NCBI RefSeq assembly: GCF_003403315.2
Contig: NZ_CP048407.1
Coordinates: 1,922,001 to 1,986,000 of the forward strand
Length of the DNA stretch: 64,000 nucleotides
Source: Thermaerobacter sp. PB12/4term
GTDB lineage: Bacteria; Bacillota; Sulfobacillia; Thermaerobacterales; Thermaerobacteraceae
Direction of reading: 5' to 3'
The translations under genes and the position numbers were made by a program. Positions 17,401-25,346 of the stretch are shown one piece after another. Every line of letters starts with the position of its first letter. The first letter of the stretch is position 1. The notes beneath the pieces are model-generated. The model was not told the DNA's origin. It saw nothing but the letters and a program-made list of their open reading frames with translations, and made no database searches.

Positions 17401-19081
17401 CGGCGGGGTCCTGGGCGACGCCCTCCCCGGTCGCCTGCGCCTCCCGGGCCAGCCCGGGGGCCGTCCCGGCGGCCTCGTTCCCGGCCGCGCCTCCGGCCAC
17501 CCCGCCGCCCGGGCCGGCGGCCGCCGCGGCATCCGGCCCCGCAGCCACCGCCTCACCCTGCTGGGCCGCGGGTGCCGCCCCACCCTGCTGACCCCAAGCC
17601 GCAGGTCCACCCTGCCGCGTCCCGGCCGCCGGCCCGGCCTGCCGAGCCGCCTGCTGCGCCCCGTACGCCTCCGCGGACGCATGGGGGCCGCACCGCACCC
17701 CGGACAGGGGATCGGCCAGCACCGGCAAGCCAAGGCGCCGGGCCAGCCGGGTCACCGCCACGGCCAGGGGCGGTCCCTCCGCCGAGAAGGCCGGTGCGCC
17801 GCCGGGACCGCCCGCCGCCGGCCCCACACCGGGGGCCACCGCCAGTACGGGAGAAAGGGGCCCGCAGACGATGAGCCCCCGCCGCGCACCGGCCAGCAAG
17901 CCGAAGAGCTCGTGGGCCTGGGCCTCCGTCAGGGCAGCGGCCCCGAGCCTTGGCTCGACGGGCTGCCGCCGGGCAGGCCGCGGCTGAGCGGACGTCAGCG
18001 GGGCCTGCCACGGCCCTCCGGACACCGGCTGGGCAGGGCCACCAGCCAGCCGCCCCTCGCCGGCGAGGTGCGCCTCGACGGCCTCCCGATCCGGCGGGCC
18101 CTGTCCAACCGGCTCCCCCCCGGCGAGCCCGCGTTCAACGGCCGCCAGGCCTTGCACCATGCCAACGGCATCAGCGGCTGCGGCCGCCCCCACCGCAGCG
18201 GGATGGGACGAGGCGCCGGCTCCGGCCGGCCGGGATGCTGCCGGCGCCTCCGGCACCAGGGGCTCCCGGAAGGGCACGTTCAGGTGGACGGGCCCGGCCG
18301 GGGCCGCCAGGGCCTCGGTCACCGCCCGCACCGCCGCCCGGGTCACGTAGGCCCGGGCAGCGGGGTCGTCTTCCGGCAGGGGCAGGTCGGCAAACCACTT
18401 GGCGTGCCGGCCGTAGAGGTGGATCTGGTCCACGGTCTGGGAGGCGCCGAACTCCCGCAGCTCGTGGGGCCGGTCGGCGGAAAGGACCACCAGCGGAACC
18501 CGGCCGTAGCGCGCTTCGATCACCGCCGGGTAGAAGTTGGCCGGCGCCGTCCCCGACGTGGCCACCACCGCCGCCGGGCGGCCCGTAGCGCGCCCGAGCC
18601 CCAGGGCGAAAAAGGCCGCCGAGCGCTCGTCCAGCTGCACCCAGAGCCGCACCCCAGGGTGCCGGGCCGCCGCCAGGGCCAGAGGCGTGGACCGCGACCC
18701 CGGGCAGACCACCACGTGCTCGACCCCCGCGCTCACCAGGCCGTCCATCAGGGCCAGAGCCCAGGCCAGGTTGGTCCGGCCCAGGTCCGGTCCCGGCGGC
18801 GCCGCAGGTCCGGCCACCACAGCAGGTGCGATGGTCCCAGGGAGGCCGGAAGGCCCGGCGGATCCACCAGGACCGGCAGGCGCGTCAGCCCCCGCAAGGC
18901 CCGCAGGCCCGGCAGCTCCAGCGGGACCCGCAGGGCCGGCGGACCCGTTGCCGGCGTCTTCCGTCACGGAGGAAGCGCCGGCCACCGCACCCCCCGCTGC
19001 GGGCCCGCCGGCGGCGCCGGCCCTTCCCGCGCCGGGCTCCTCCCGCTTCCCTTGGGGGCCTGCTCCGACCGGCTCAGCCAC
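14444..19081 (-). CDS. menD: MenD-MenH fusion: SEPHCHC synthase and SHCHC synthase in one chain
   Basis: This 1545-residue protein joins two successive menaquinone enzymes. After a ~100-residue Ala/Gly/Pro tail, the ThDP enzyme MenD begins (GRTNLAWALALMDG near 101; VCPGSRSTPLALAAA; the catalytic-glutamate helix LDERSAAFFALG near 148). Its pyrophosphate domain carries GDLSFYHDLNGL near 874 and NNDGGGIFSF near 900. From about residue 1290 an alpha/beta hydrolase follows (LLLHGFTGS, nucleophile in GYSMGG, Asp in AGAADAKY, His in GAGHTVHLE), matching MenH. MenD is usually about 580 residues and MenH about 260, so roughly 700 residues are low-complexity insertions and linkers. GTG at 19081 overlaps the menF stop by 8 bases and has GGAGGTGG upstream, so translation is coupled to menF. 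Confidence 0.9.
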   Translation of the reverse strand: MAEPVGAGPQGKREEPGAGRAGAAGGPAAGGAVAGASSVTEDAGNGSAGPAGPAGAAGPAGLAGADAPAGPGGSAGPSGLPGTIAPAVVAGPAAPPGPDLGRTNLAWALALMDGLVSAGVEHVVVCPGSRSTPLALAAARHPGVRLWVQLDERSAAFFALGLGRATGRPAAVVATSGTAPANFYPAVIEARYGRVPLVVLSADRPHELREFGASQTVDQIHLYGRHAKWFADLPLPEDDPAARAYVTRAAVRAVTEALAAPAGPVHLNVPFREPLVPEAPAASRPAGAGASSHPAAVGAAAAADAVGMVQGLAAVERGLAGGEPVGQGPPDREAVEAHLAGEGRLAGGPAQPVSGGPWQAPLTSAQPRPARRQPVEPRLGAAALTEAQAHELFGLLAGARRGLIVCGPLSPVLAVAPGVGPAAGGPGGAPAFSAEGPPLAVAVTRLARRLGLPVLADPLSGVRCGPHASAEAYGAQQAARQAGPAAGTRQGGPAAWGQQGGAAPAAQQGEAVAAGPDAAAAAGPGGGVAGGAAGNEAAGTAPGLAREAQATGEGVAQDPAEGPVAGSVQGSAQGGMQGPIPGPIIDAYDAFLRVPALASALAPDVVLRLGGMPVSKPLAQFLERHPRAVQVVIDEGGWPDPSHGAALVVRADPVQACWQLAQLAAAYCGDEPAPAGEAQPGGGQGGPGAVADTQREGAPGSETRQTAGTGVASRAGGPPAHQDEGALPGQGTAGSSTGFSSGSVPAGSVGAGGPVDPVPAPGDASRPPGAGSWLGLWQRLNHIARQAMARQLARWDEPAEPRVVAELARLLPAGSLLFAGNSMPIRDVDTFFPAGPRPVRILANRGAAGIDGVVSTAAGVAAAGEGPVVLLIGDLSFYHDLNGLWAAARYGLPLVTVVVNNDGGGIFSFLAQSRLDPAEFEPLWGTPHGLDFRHAAALYGIPYRRVDTWDAFRAAVQEALGRAPGGGGTGLPGAAGAPGERTGPADGNTPGPSIVEIRTNRQRNVDHHRQIWQAVAAALAEAGLAGEPAEAATARALEPDGHGAAAISARPAAEGRGRPDQEAPVPRPPDLLAAQAAESSTGQAAGPGTGQAGESDGGKAGEHSAGGKAGEPGAGGRAGEHGAGGQARGPGAGRTGQEPGAAPPAGGARAGFVRVRGARYYVEAEGWPLHQSGALAAAASRPGGEPATREPGRETATLPLDGDAAPSRPGDPRRPSPSGSGGPATPAVAGLAAGGGPVGAPGSAGGPSGLPEAALRAGGAPRLSELAPRSGGASRHLEPAPLLLGGDTSMLPEPALLLHGFTGSTATWAGVWSQLAAAGPLLAVDLLGHGRSAAPAGPDRYHMEEQVADLVALLDRLGIGRVHLVGYSMGGRVALSLAAAAPERVASVVLESSSPGLAGPGEREARRRSDEALARRIEEEGVGAFTRAWEELPLFAGLKDLDPAARASVRATRLAQRPRGLAGSLRGMGAGVQTPLWDRLADLPMPVLCLAGAADAKYAALARTMAGRIPRGRAVIVPGAGHTVHLEEPAAFVREVRAFWREHRF

Positions 19082-20903
19082 CGTGGTCCACCTCCGTGGC
19101 GCCGGGTTCCACCCCCAGGGCGGCTGCCAGCGGCTGCAGCTTCAGGGCCGTCTCCTGCCACTCGCGCCCCGGATCCGACCCCGCCACCACGCCGCAGCCG
19201 GCAAAGAGCCACGCCTCGGTCCCCCGCACCACCCCCGAACGGATGGCCACCGCCATCTCCCCCTCGCCCCGGTGGTCGAACCAGCCCAGGGGAGCCGCGT
19301 ACCAGCCCCGGGTTCGGCCCTCCCAGCGGCGGATGAACTCCAGGGCCCGCTCCCGCGGCCAGCCGCCCAAAGCCGGCGTGGGATGGAGCCGCGCCACCAG
19401 CTCCGGCACCGTGGCGCCGTCGACCACCCCGGTGATGGGCGTGTACAGGTGCTGCACGTTCTGCAGCTGGAGCAGGCGGGGCTCCGCCGGGACGTCCAGC
19501 ACCCGGCAGACCGGCCCCAGGGTGTCGCGCAGCATCCGCACCACCAACGCGTGTTCTTCCCTTTCCTTGGGGCTGGCCAGCAGTTCCCGGGCCAGGGCGG
19601 CGTCGGCTTCGGGGGTCGCCCCCCGGGCGGTCGAACCGGCCACCGCGGCCGTCTCCACGCGCCGGTCCCGGAGCCGCACCAGCCGCTCGGGCGTGGCCCC
19701 CAGGAAGACGGTGCGGTCCCGGGCCACGGCGAAGACGAAGCATTCGGGGTAACCGGCCTGCAGCCGGCGCAGGGCCGCCCCGGGATCGAAGGCCGCCCCG
19801 GCGCGCAGGTGCAGCCGGCGCGCCAGGACCACCTTGGCCAGCTCGCCCCGGCCGATGGCATCCAGCGCCGCACGTACCATGGCCTCCCAGGCCTCCCGGC
19901 CGGGCACGGCCCGGGCCCCGATGAGGGACGGGGCTCCGCCGGCACCGGACGGCCGGGCGGACGAACCGGGCCCGCCCCGCCCGCCAGCCTCACAGCGCGG
20001 GCCCGGCGCACCGGGTTCGGCACCGAGCCCTCCGGCCCCGGCCGGCCGGGAACCGGCCGGGCCGCCTGCTGCAGCCGCCGCCTTGCCCGGCCCGCCGGCT
20101 CCCGGGGCACCGGCAGGCTCGCGGGGGTCCGTCCCGCGGCTTCCCGGGCGTCGCCCGGCCGTTGAAGCCACGGCCAGCAGCGAGAGCCAGCGGCGGCCGC
20201 GCTCTCCCGCGGCGGTGGTGGCCGCCGCGGGCACGTGCAGCCGGATGCCCCCCGGGAAGATCCAGCCGGCCCCTTCGCCGGCACCGTCCGCGGCCGAGGT
20301 CCCGGCCGCCGTCCCCGCCTCCGTCCCCACCCCGGGCACCACCACCCGGTTGAAGGTGAGCCAGGTCTCGCCGCCTGTCCGGGTGACCAGCAGCTCCGGC
20401 AGAACGAAGCGGGCCGCAGGGAAGCCGGCCCACAGCAAATCCGCCGGCTCCTGGGGGTCGAAGGCAAAGCCCCCCACCACCACCGGTCCCGTGCCCCACA
20501 CGCCGTGGGGCGCATCGATGAGCGCTCCCTCACACAGGGCCTGCCAGGCGGAAGCCAGCGCCGGGGCGATGGCGGCCAGGGGCCCGGCGGGACCGGCGCC
20601 GGCCGCTTCAGACTCGGCAGCCACGCCCGGACCGGCTTCCAGGACGGCTGCCGCCCCCAGGGCGACCATGGCCATGGTGCCGCCGGGAGCGGACCAGAGA
20701 GCCCGCTCCCGGGTCAGGATGGCGGCGCCCTCAAACAGGGCGATGGGGTCCAGGTCCTCGGCGGCGACGGTAAAGCTCACCACGGAAGGTCGCCGCCCGC
20801 GCCGGGCCTGGTCCCGCGCGCGGGCATGGAGCCGGTCCAGATCGCGACTTACGGGTCCCGTGAGGGACGCAAGGTGGGGCACTTCCCTGGCCAAGGATGT
20901 CAT
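19074..20903 (-). CDS. menF: Isochorismate synthase (MenF)
   Basis: This 609-residue chorismate-binding enzyme converts chorismate to isochorismate, the first committed menaquinone step. The C-terminal catalytic half shows GELAKVVLARR, PERLVRLRDRRVETAAVAG, EEHALVVRMLRD, LQNVQHLYTPITGVV, HPTPALGGWPRE, PLGWFDHRGEGEMAVAIRS and FAGCGVVAGSDP. About 75 Gly/Ala/Pro residues are inserted between the N-terminal beta half and the catalytic half, making it longer than the usual 450-480. ATG at 20903 with AGAGGG upstream is preferred over the upstream continuation of the frame, which covers repeat-rich intergenic DNA. The stop overlaps the menD start. Confidence 0.9.
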   Translation of the reverse strand: MTSLAREVPHLASLTGPVSRDLDRLHARARDQARRGRRPSVVSFTVAAEDLDPIALFEGAAILTRERALWSAPGGTMAMVALGAAAVLEAGPGVAAESEAAGAGPAGPLAAIAPALASAWQALCEGALIDAPHGVWGTGPVVVGGFAFDPQEPADLLWAGFPAARFVLPELLVTRTGGETWLTFNRVVVPGVGTEAGTAAGTSAADGAGEGAGWIFPGGIRLHVPAAATTAAGERGRRWLSLLAVASTAGRRPGSRGTDPREPAGAPGAGGPGKAAAAAGGPAGSRPAGAGGLGAEPGAPGPRCEAGGRGGPGSSARPSGAGGAPSLIGARAVPGREAWEAMVRAALDAIGRGELAKVVLARRLHLRAGAAFDPGAALRRLQAGYPECFVFAVARDRTVFLGATPERLVRLRDRRVETAAVAGSTARGATPEADAALARELLASPKEREEHALVVRMLRDTLGPVCRVLDVPAEPRLLQLQNVQHLYTPITGVVDGATVPELVARLHPTPALGGWPRERALEFIRRWEGRTRGWYAAPLGWFDHRGEGEMAVAIRSGVVRGTEAWLFAGCGVVAGSDPGREWQETALKLQPLAAALGVEPGATEVDHGG

Positions 20904-20981
20904 CCCTCTATCCTGAGGATCGTTCGTTCGTTGAACCCGGCGGATTGTTGGTTCCTTGAATCGGCAACGGCTGGCGTCCCC

Positions 20982-21010
20982 GGTGAACTCTGGGTGAACG
21001 TTCATTCACC
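20982..21010 (-). promoter_or_regulatory. Repeat cluster upstream of menF, candidate operator
   Basis: On the minus strand TTCACC occurs twice 11 bases apart (plus-strand GGTGAAC at 20982-20988 and 20993-20999). The right copy is also part of an inverted repeat GGTGAA-N6-TTCACC. Tandem TT(A/C)AC(A/C) elements with this period are what PhoP-type OmpR regulators bind in Bacillus. The neighbouring stretch 20904-20980 is comparatively AT-rich and must hold the menF promoter, but no clear -35/-10 pair was seen. Confidence 0.4.
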
Positions 21011-21190
21011 GGCGACCCAAAGCAGGGATGTTCGTGAGCCAGGCCCAAATCCCTTCCTCACCACCGCCCGCCTCGGCTGGGCCGCCCAAGCCGGCGGGTC
21101 CCGCAAGACCGACGGCCCGCGGGATGTGCTCGGCGCACCGCTGGCGGCAGATCCGCCCAGGCCGGCGGGTCCCGCAAAACCCCGGTCCTG

Positions 21191-22387
21191 TCAGGACCAA
21201 AGGGCCGATCGCAGCCACCACCAGCCGTATCCCGCCACCAGCGAGACCCCCGCCGCCTTGTATAGCCCCAGGGCCAGCCGTCCCAGGCGGTAAAGGTCCT
21301 GGTGCCGGTAAGGCCGGGCCAGGAAGAGCGGGGCCTGCCGCAGGCAGCGGGCCGCGGGCACCAGCGTGGCCAGCACCAGGGCGGGCAGCCGCCCGGCCGC
21401 CACCCCCGCCACCACCAGCACCGCCGTGGCCGCCACCCACCCGAAGTACAGGCGCAGGGCGCGCGTCTCTCCCAGCCGCGCCGCCACGGTCATCTTGCCG
21501 GTGGCCCGGTCTTCTTCGATGTCGTGGATCGACTCGGCATAGAGGATCAGGGCCACCAGGGACACCAGGGGCAAGGAGGCCACCAGCGCCTCCAGGGAAA
21601 GGGTGCGGGCCTGGACGTAGTACGAACCCAGCACCAGCACCGCGCCCATGTTGAGTCCCACCATGACCTCGCCGAACCCGCGGTAGCCGTAGCGGATGGG
21701 CGGAGCCGTGTAGAAGAGCCCGCTGGCAATGCCCAGCAGGCCGAAGGCCAGGGCGGGCCAGCCCGTGCGTGCCGCCAGGTAGCCGCCCACCAGAGCGCCG
21801 AAGCCGAAGGTGGCCCAAGCTCCCCGGCGCAGGCTGTCCGGGCTGAGCCATCCCGCCTGGATCACGCCGCTGCCGCCGGTGAAGGGTGCATCGCCCTCGT
21901 ACATGATGTAGTCGAAGTAGTCGTTGGCCATGTCGGTGCCGGCGTGGATGGCCAGGCTGCCCAGCATGGTGAGCAGCGCCAGCCAGGGGTCGAAGTGGCC
22001 CTCCCCGCCGGCCACCAGGATCCCCACCAGCACGGGGATGATGGTGACCGGCTTGAGGTGGGGGCGGCTGGCCTGGAACCAGGCCCGGGCCAGCAGGCGC
22101 CAGGAGCGGGCGGTGGGTGCCTCGGCCCCTGCGGCCGCCGCGGCCGTCCCTGCCCCACCGGACCGGAGCCGTCCCGCGCCGCCGTCCCGCCCGATCTTCG
22201 GAGGCCTTGCCCCCGGGCTGCCGGCGCGCAGGCCGGTAGCCGGCTCGCCCCCGTCCGACCGCTCGCTACCGGCAGCCGCAGGGGTCGCCGCAGCCTCCGC
22301 ACGCCCCCCTGAACCCGCGGCCGGCGCCGGCGCGCTCGCGGCCGCCGCCCGTGCCATGGCCGGGCCGTGTTCGTCCGCCTGGTGCAC
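21191..22387 (-). CDS. menA: 1,4-Dihydroxy-2-naphthoate polyprenyltransferase (MenA)
   Basis: This UbiA-family membrane enzyme attaches the polyprenyl tail to dihydroxynaphthoate. The first Asp-rich motif is DMANDYFDY near residue 152 and the second is DIEEDRATGKMT near 291; both bind the prenyl diphosphate through magnesium. Eight or nine hydrophobic segments follow residue 105. The first ~90 residues are an Ala/Gly-rich tail with no counterpart in MenA (usually about 300 residues). GTG at 22387 has GGGGGAG about 9 bases upstream; an ATG ten codons later is an alternative. It is the first gene of the minus-strand men set, 287 bases before menF. Confidence 0.9.
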   Translation of the reverse strand: MHQADEHGPAMARAAAASAPAPAAGSGGRAEAAATPAAAGSERSDGGEPATGLRAGSPGARPPKIGRDGGAGRLRSGGAGTAAAAAGAEAPTARSWRLLARAWFQASRPHLKPVTIIPVLVGILVAGGEGHFDPWLALLTMLGSLAIHAGTDMANDYFDYIMYEGDAPFTGGSGVIQAGWLSPDSLRRGAWATFGFGALVGGYLAARTGWPALAFGLLGIASGLFYTAPPIRYGYRGFGEVMVGLNMGAVLVLGSYYVQARTLSLEALVASLPLVSLVALILYAESIHDIEEDRATGKMTVAARLGETRALRLYFGWVAATAVLVVAGVAAGRLPALVLATLVPAARCLRQAPLFLARPYRHQDLYRLGRLALGLYKAAGVSLVAGYGWWWLRSALWS

Positions 22388-22511
22388 CGGATATCTCCCC
22401 CATCGCGCGCCCCGTTGACCGGGTCACGCACCCGTCCGGGTGGCCAGTGTACCGTTCCAGGTGCCCTGTTGCACGTCTCTTATTGTAACGAAGGAAACGG
22501 GTTCCGGCCTG

Positions 22512-22540
22512 TTGCCGGGATGGCGGAACCCGGCTATACT
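22512..22540 (+). promoter_or_regulatory. Sigma-A-type promoter of the methionine unit
   Basis: TTGCCG at 22512-22517 and TATACT at 22535-22540 are separated by 17 bases. Transcription would start near 22547, about 45 bases before the SAM-I aptamer, which is the expected layout. Confidence 0.7.
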
Positions 22541-22590
22541 GTCCCTAATCTCCATTGACAACGCATGCGGCCGGCCGAGCCGGCCGACCC

Positions 22591-22704
22591 CTCTCTTATC
22601 CAGAGCGGTCGAGGGACGGGCCCGATGACGCCGCGGCAACCGGCGACCTTGGTCGTGCGGTGCCAACTCCCGCGGCTCCCTCCGGGAGCCGAGAGATGAG
22701 AGAA
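22591..22704 (+). ncRNA. SAM-I (S-box) riboswitch
   Basis: The conserved S-box core is present: CTCTTATCCAGAG, GAGGGA, GGGCCCGATGACGCC, the CGGCAACC block, GGTGCCAACTCC and a closing GAGATGAGAG. The first and last elements (22593-22600 and 22695-22702) pair as helix P1. In this class SAM binding stabilises P1 and lets the terminator form, so the methionine genes are switched off when SAM is plentiful. It precedes the MetF-type fusion and the PLP enzyme. Confidence 0.95.
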
Positions 22705-22732
22705 GGGGGACGGGGACCCTGCTGTGATCACC

Positions 22733-22767
22733 AAGCCCCTTCCTCCTTCGGAAGGGGCTTCTTCTTT
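22733..22767 (+). terminator. Riboswitch-controlled terminator
   Basis: An 11-base perfect stem (AAGCCCCTTCC / GGAAGGGGCTT, 22733-22743 and 22750-22760) with a six-base loop is followed by CTTCTTT. It is the expression platform of the SAM-I element just upstream. The following 22768-22961 up to the first gene shows nothing else. Confidence 0.9.
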
Positions 22768-22961
22768 GGCCGCTAGGGCCTCAGGGACCGGAGGCGCCCC
22801 AGGGACCCAGGGGGTCCCGGAGCCCGGCGGGCCAGGGGGCCGGTGGGGCCAGGAAGGGCCCGTTCCCCCACATCGTGCAGCGCCGAGCGCCGTGCGGAAG
22901 CCTCAGGCACCCTGTGCCGGGGCGCTGTCACCGGCGCCGGGAACTGGAGGTGACGACCAGG

Positions 22962-25346
22962 GTGACCCAGCCCTTCCGGCCGGCCGCCGGACCGCGACCT
23001 GCCCACCCGGCCACGGCCAACCCACAGCCAGACGACCCGGGCCCGCCCCGGGCGGCCTTCCCTGCCGCGGGACACCCGCCAGGGGGCTCCGGCCCCGCTG
23101 GCCGTGCCGGTCCCCCTCCGGCACGACCGGTTTCAGGGGGTGGGGGCGGAGGAACCTTCGTGCCCTTCGCCCCGGATCCGGCTCCCCGAACCCTGGCGGC
23201 GGTGAGCCCTGGGCCCGTCCTGCCCGCCCTGGCCGATGGCGACCCTTCCTGGACCCTGGCCGCCCGCCCGGTCCAGCCCTCCCCCGCGGGCAACAGCCCG
23301 TCCGGCGGAGGACCCGCACCTTCCCAACCTGGCACGGGGCCGCACGGGTGGCCCCGTGCCGCGGCCCGGGAGGAGGAAGAACCGGCTCCGGGCACCGCCC
23401 TCCTGCCCCTCACCGAACCCGCCGCGGTGGAAGGCGTCCACCTGGCGGCCATCCGGGCCGGGGCCCGCCTGGTCCGCACCGCCACCCGCTGGGCCAGCCC
23501 CTGGTGGCTTCCGTCCACGTCCCCGGAGCGGATCGAGGAGGTCAATCTCTGGGCCGCCAAGCTGGCGCGGTCCGCCCGGGAGCTGGCCGGACGGCCCTGC
23601 CTGGTGGCGGGGTTTTTGGGACCGCTGCCCGCCACCGCCGCTGCCGGCGGCAGCGCCCCGCCGGAGGCCGTCCTTGAAGGCTACCGCCGCCAGGTAGCCG
23701 GGCTGCTCGCAGGGGGCGTCGACCTGTTCTGGGTTGAAGCCCGCCACCCCCAGGAGGCCGGCCTTGCCCTGAAGGCCGTGCGGGAGGCGGCCCGGTTGCC
23801 GGTGGGTGTCCTGCTGGTGGGGGAGGGGGAGCCGCCGGTTGCCCTCCCCTCCCCCTGGCTGGAGGCGTTCCACGCGGCCGGCTGGCCCGACGCCCTCGGT
23901 GTGGCCGCGGGCGGCGGGCCGGCTTGGGCGGCCCGCTGGCTGGCGGCGGTGCGGCGGGCCGGGTGGAGCGGTCCCCTGTGGGTCACCCTGGGGCAGCTGG
24001 AGAACAAGCCCGGACCGGCCGCCCGTGGGCTGGCCGCCCACAAGCCGGCCACCCAGGACACCGGCGGGTGGGATGCGTGGGATGCCCTGCGCCTTCTGGG
24101 GGCCGGCTGGGTAGGTGGAACCGGCCCCTGGCAGCCCGCGGACCTGGAGGCTCTGGCCGCCCGCATCCAAGCGGTCCACCTGGAGCCGGAGGGCCCGGCC
24201 CCGGCCCTGCCGGTCCTAGGCCCTCTGAACCGGACGGGTTCGGGCAGCGGCCCCGGCGAGCCGGACGCCGGCGAGCTGAACGCCGGCGGTCCGGCCGCCT
24301 CCCGGCCCGCCGCTGCCCTTTGGACCAGGAGCCGGCCTGCCGGTGCAGGCTCCCTCCCAGGCGACACCGCCAGCGGCAAGGGCGGGGCCGCCGGGCACTG
24401 CAGTCCCGACCCGCTGCGGGAGAAGCTGGGGCGCCGGTTCGTCATCAGCGTCGAGCTGGACCCGCCGCGGGGTCCGGTGGCCAACAAGTTCCTGGCCGAT
24501 GCCCGCACCGTGGCGGCGGCCGGAGCCGATGCCGTCAACGTGGGCGACAGCCCCATGGCCCGGCCGCGCATGGCGGCTTGGGCCGGTGCCTTGCTGGCCC
24601 GCAGCGCCGGCATCGATGCCATCATGCACTGCACCACCCGGGACCGGAACCTGATGGCCCTGCAGGCCGACCTGCTGGCCGCCCATGCCCTGGGCGTCCG
24701 CAACGTCCTGGCCCTGACGGGCGACCATCCCCGCCTGGGTTCCAGCGGCGCCTCCCCGGTGTACGACGTGGACTCCATCGGCCTGCTGGAGGTGCTGGCG
24801 GCCCTGCGGCGGGGCGAGGATCCCCGGGGCAACGCCCTGGGGGCGCCGGCCGACTTCACCGTGGCCTGCGCCCTGAGCCCGTCGGCGGACGACCTGGACC
24901 GGGAGCTGGAGCGCTTTCGCCGCAAGCTGGCGGTGGGTGTGGTGGACTTCGTCATGACCCAGCCCCTCTACGAGCTGGAGCCGCTAGAGCGGGTCCTGGA
25001 TCGCCTGGGCGGGTGCCCGGTGCCCATCGTCATGGGCGTGATGCCCCTGCACAGCGGCCGCCACGCCCACTACCTGCACCACCAGGTGCCCGGCATCTCC
25101 ATCCCCGCCCGGATCCGCGAGGCCCTGGACCGGGCCGGCGAGCGGGGCCTGGAGGTGGGCCTCCAGCTGGCCGAAGAAGTGGTGGAGGCCGCCCGGCCCT
25201 ACATTGCCGGGGTCTACGTGGTGGTCTCCTACGGGAAGGCGGAGCCGGTGGCCGAGTTCGTCCGCCGCTTGCGGGCCCGGCTGGACGGCCCCCTGCCCGC
25301 GGCTGCAGCCCGGAGCCCGGAGGAGGTGCGCCACCATGCCGGTTGA
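22962..25346 (+). CDS. Methylenetetrahydrofolate reductase fused to a degenerate homocysteine S-methyltransferase-like domain
   Basis: This 794-residue protein has the layout of Bacillus YitJ (homocysteine methyltransferase plus MetF). Residues ~480-785 are a full 5,10-methylene-THF reductase: FVISVELDPPRGP, then HCTTRDRN, VLALTGDHP and FVMTQPLYELE. The preceding part (about residues 150-410) keeps the barrel pattern of Hcy-binding domains (EGVHLAAIRAGARLVRT, EEVNLWAAKLAR, LLAGGVDLFWVEARH). The three zinc cysteines are lost, however: the NC position reads GVAAGG and GGCCG reads GGTGP. The first ~150 residues are Pro/Gly-rich. GTG at 22962 is chosen because GGAGGTG lies 9 bases upstream; GTG 22950 is the alternative. 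It lies under SAM-I control. Confidence 0.88.
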   Translation: MTQPFRPAAGPRPAHPATANPQPDDPGPPRAAFPAAGHPPGGSGPAGRAGPPPARPVSGGGGGGTFVPFAPDPAPRTLAAVSPGPVLPALADGDPSWTLAARPVQPSPAGNSPSGGGPAPSQPGTGPHGWPRAAAREEEEPAPGTALLPLTEPAAVEGVHLAAIRAGARLVRTATRWASPWWLPSTSPERIEEVNLWAAKLARSARELAGRPCLVAGFLGPLPATAAAGGSAPPEAVLEGYRRQVAGLLAGGVDLFWVEARHPQEAGLALKAVREAARLPVGVLLVGEGEPPVALPSPWLEAFHAAGWPDALGVAAGGGPAWAARWLAAVRRAGWSGPLWVTLGQLENKPGPAARGLAAHKPATQDTGGWDAWDALRLLGAGWVGGTGPWQPADLEALAARIQAVHLEPEGPAPALPVLGPLNRTGSGSGPGEPDAGELNAGGPAASRPAAALWTRSRPAGAGSLPGDTASGKGGAAGHCSPDPLREKLGRRFVISVELDPPRGPVANKFLADARTVAAAGADAVNVGDSPMARPRMAAWAGALLARSAGIDAIMHCTTRDRNLMALQADLLAAHALGVRNVLALTGDHPRLGSSGASPVYDVDSIGLLEVLAALRRGEDPRGNALGAPADFTVACALSPSADDLDRELERFRRKLAVGVVDFVMTQPLYELEPLERVLDRLGGCPVPIVMGVMPLHSGRHAHYLHHQVPGISIPARIREALDRAGERGLEVGLQLAEEVVEAARPYIAGVYVVVSYGKAEPVAEFVRRLRARLDGPLPAAAARSPEEVRHHAG

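Noticed and set aside
22555-22560. Perfect TTGACA read as a -35 box
   Set aside because: No -10 box follows at 16-18 bases, and it would start transcription inside the SAM-I aptamer. The TTGCCG-17-TATACT pair upstream fits.
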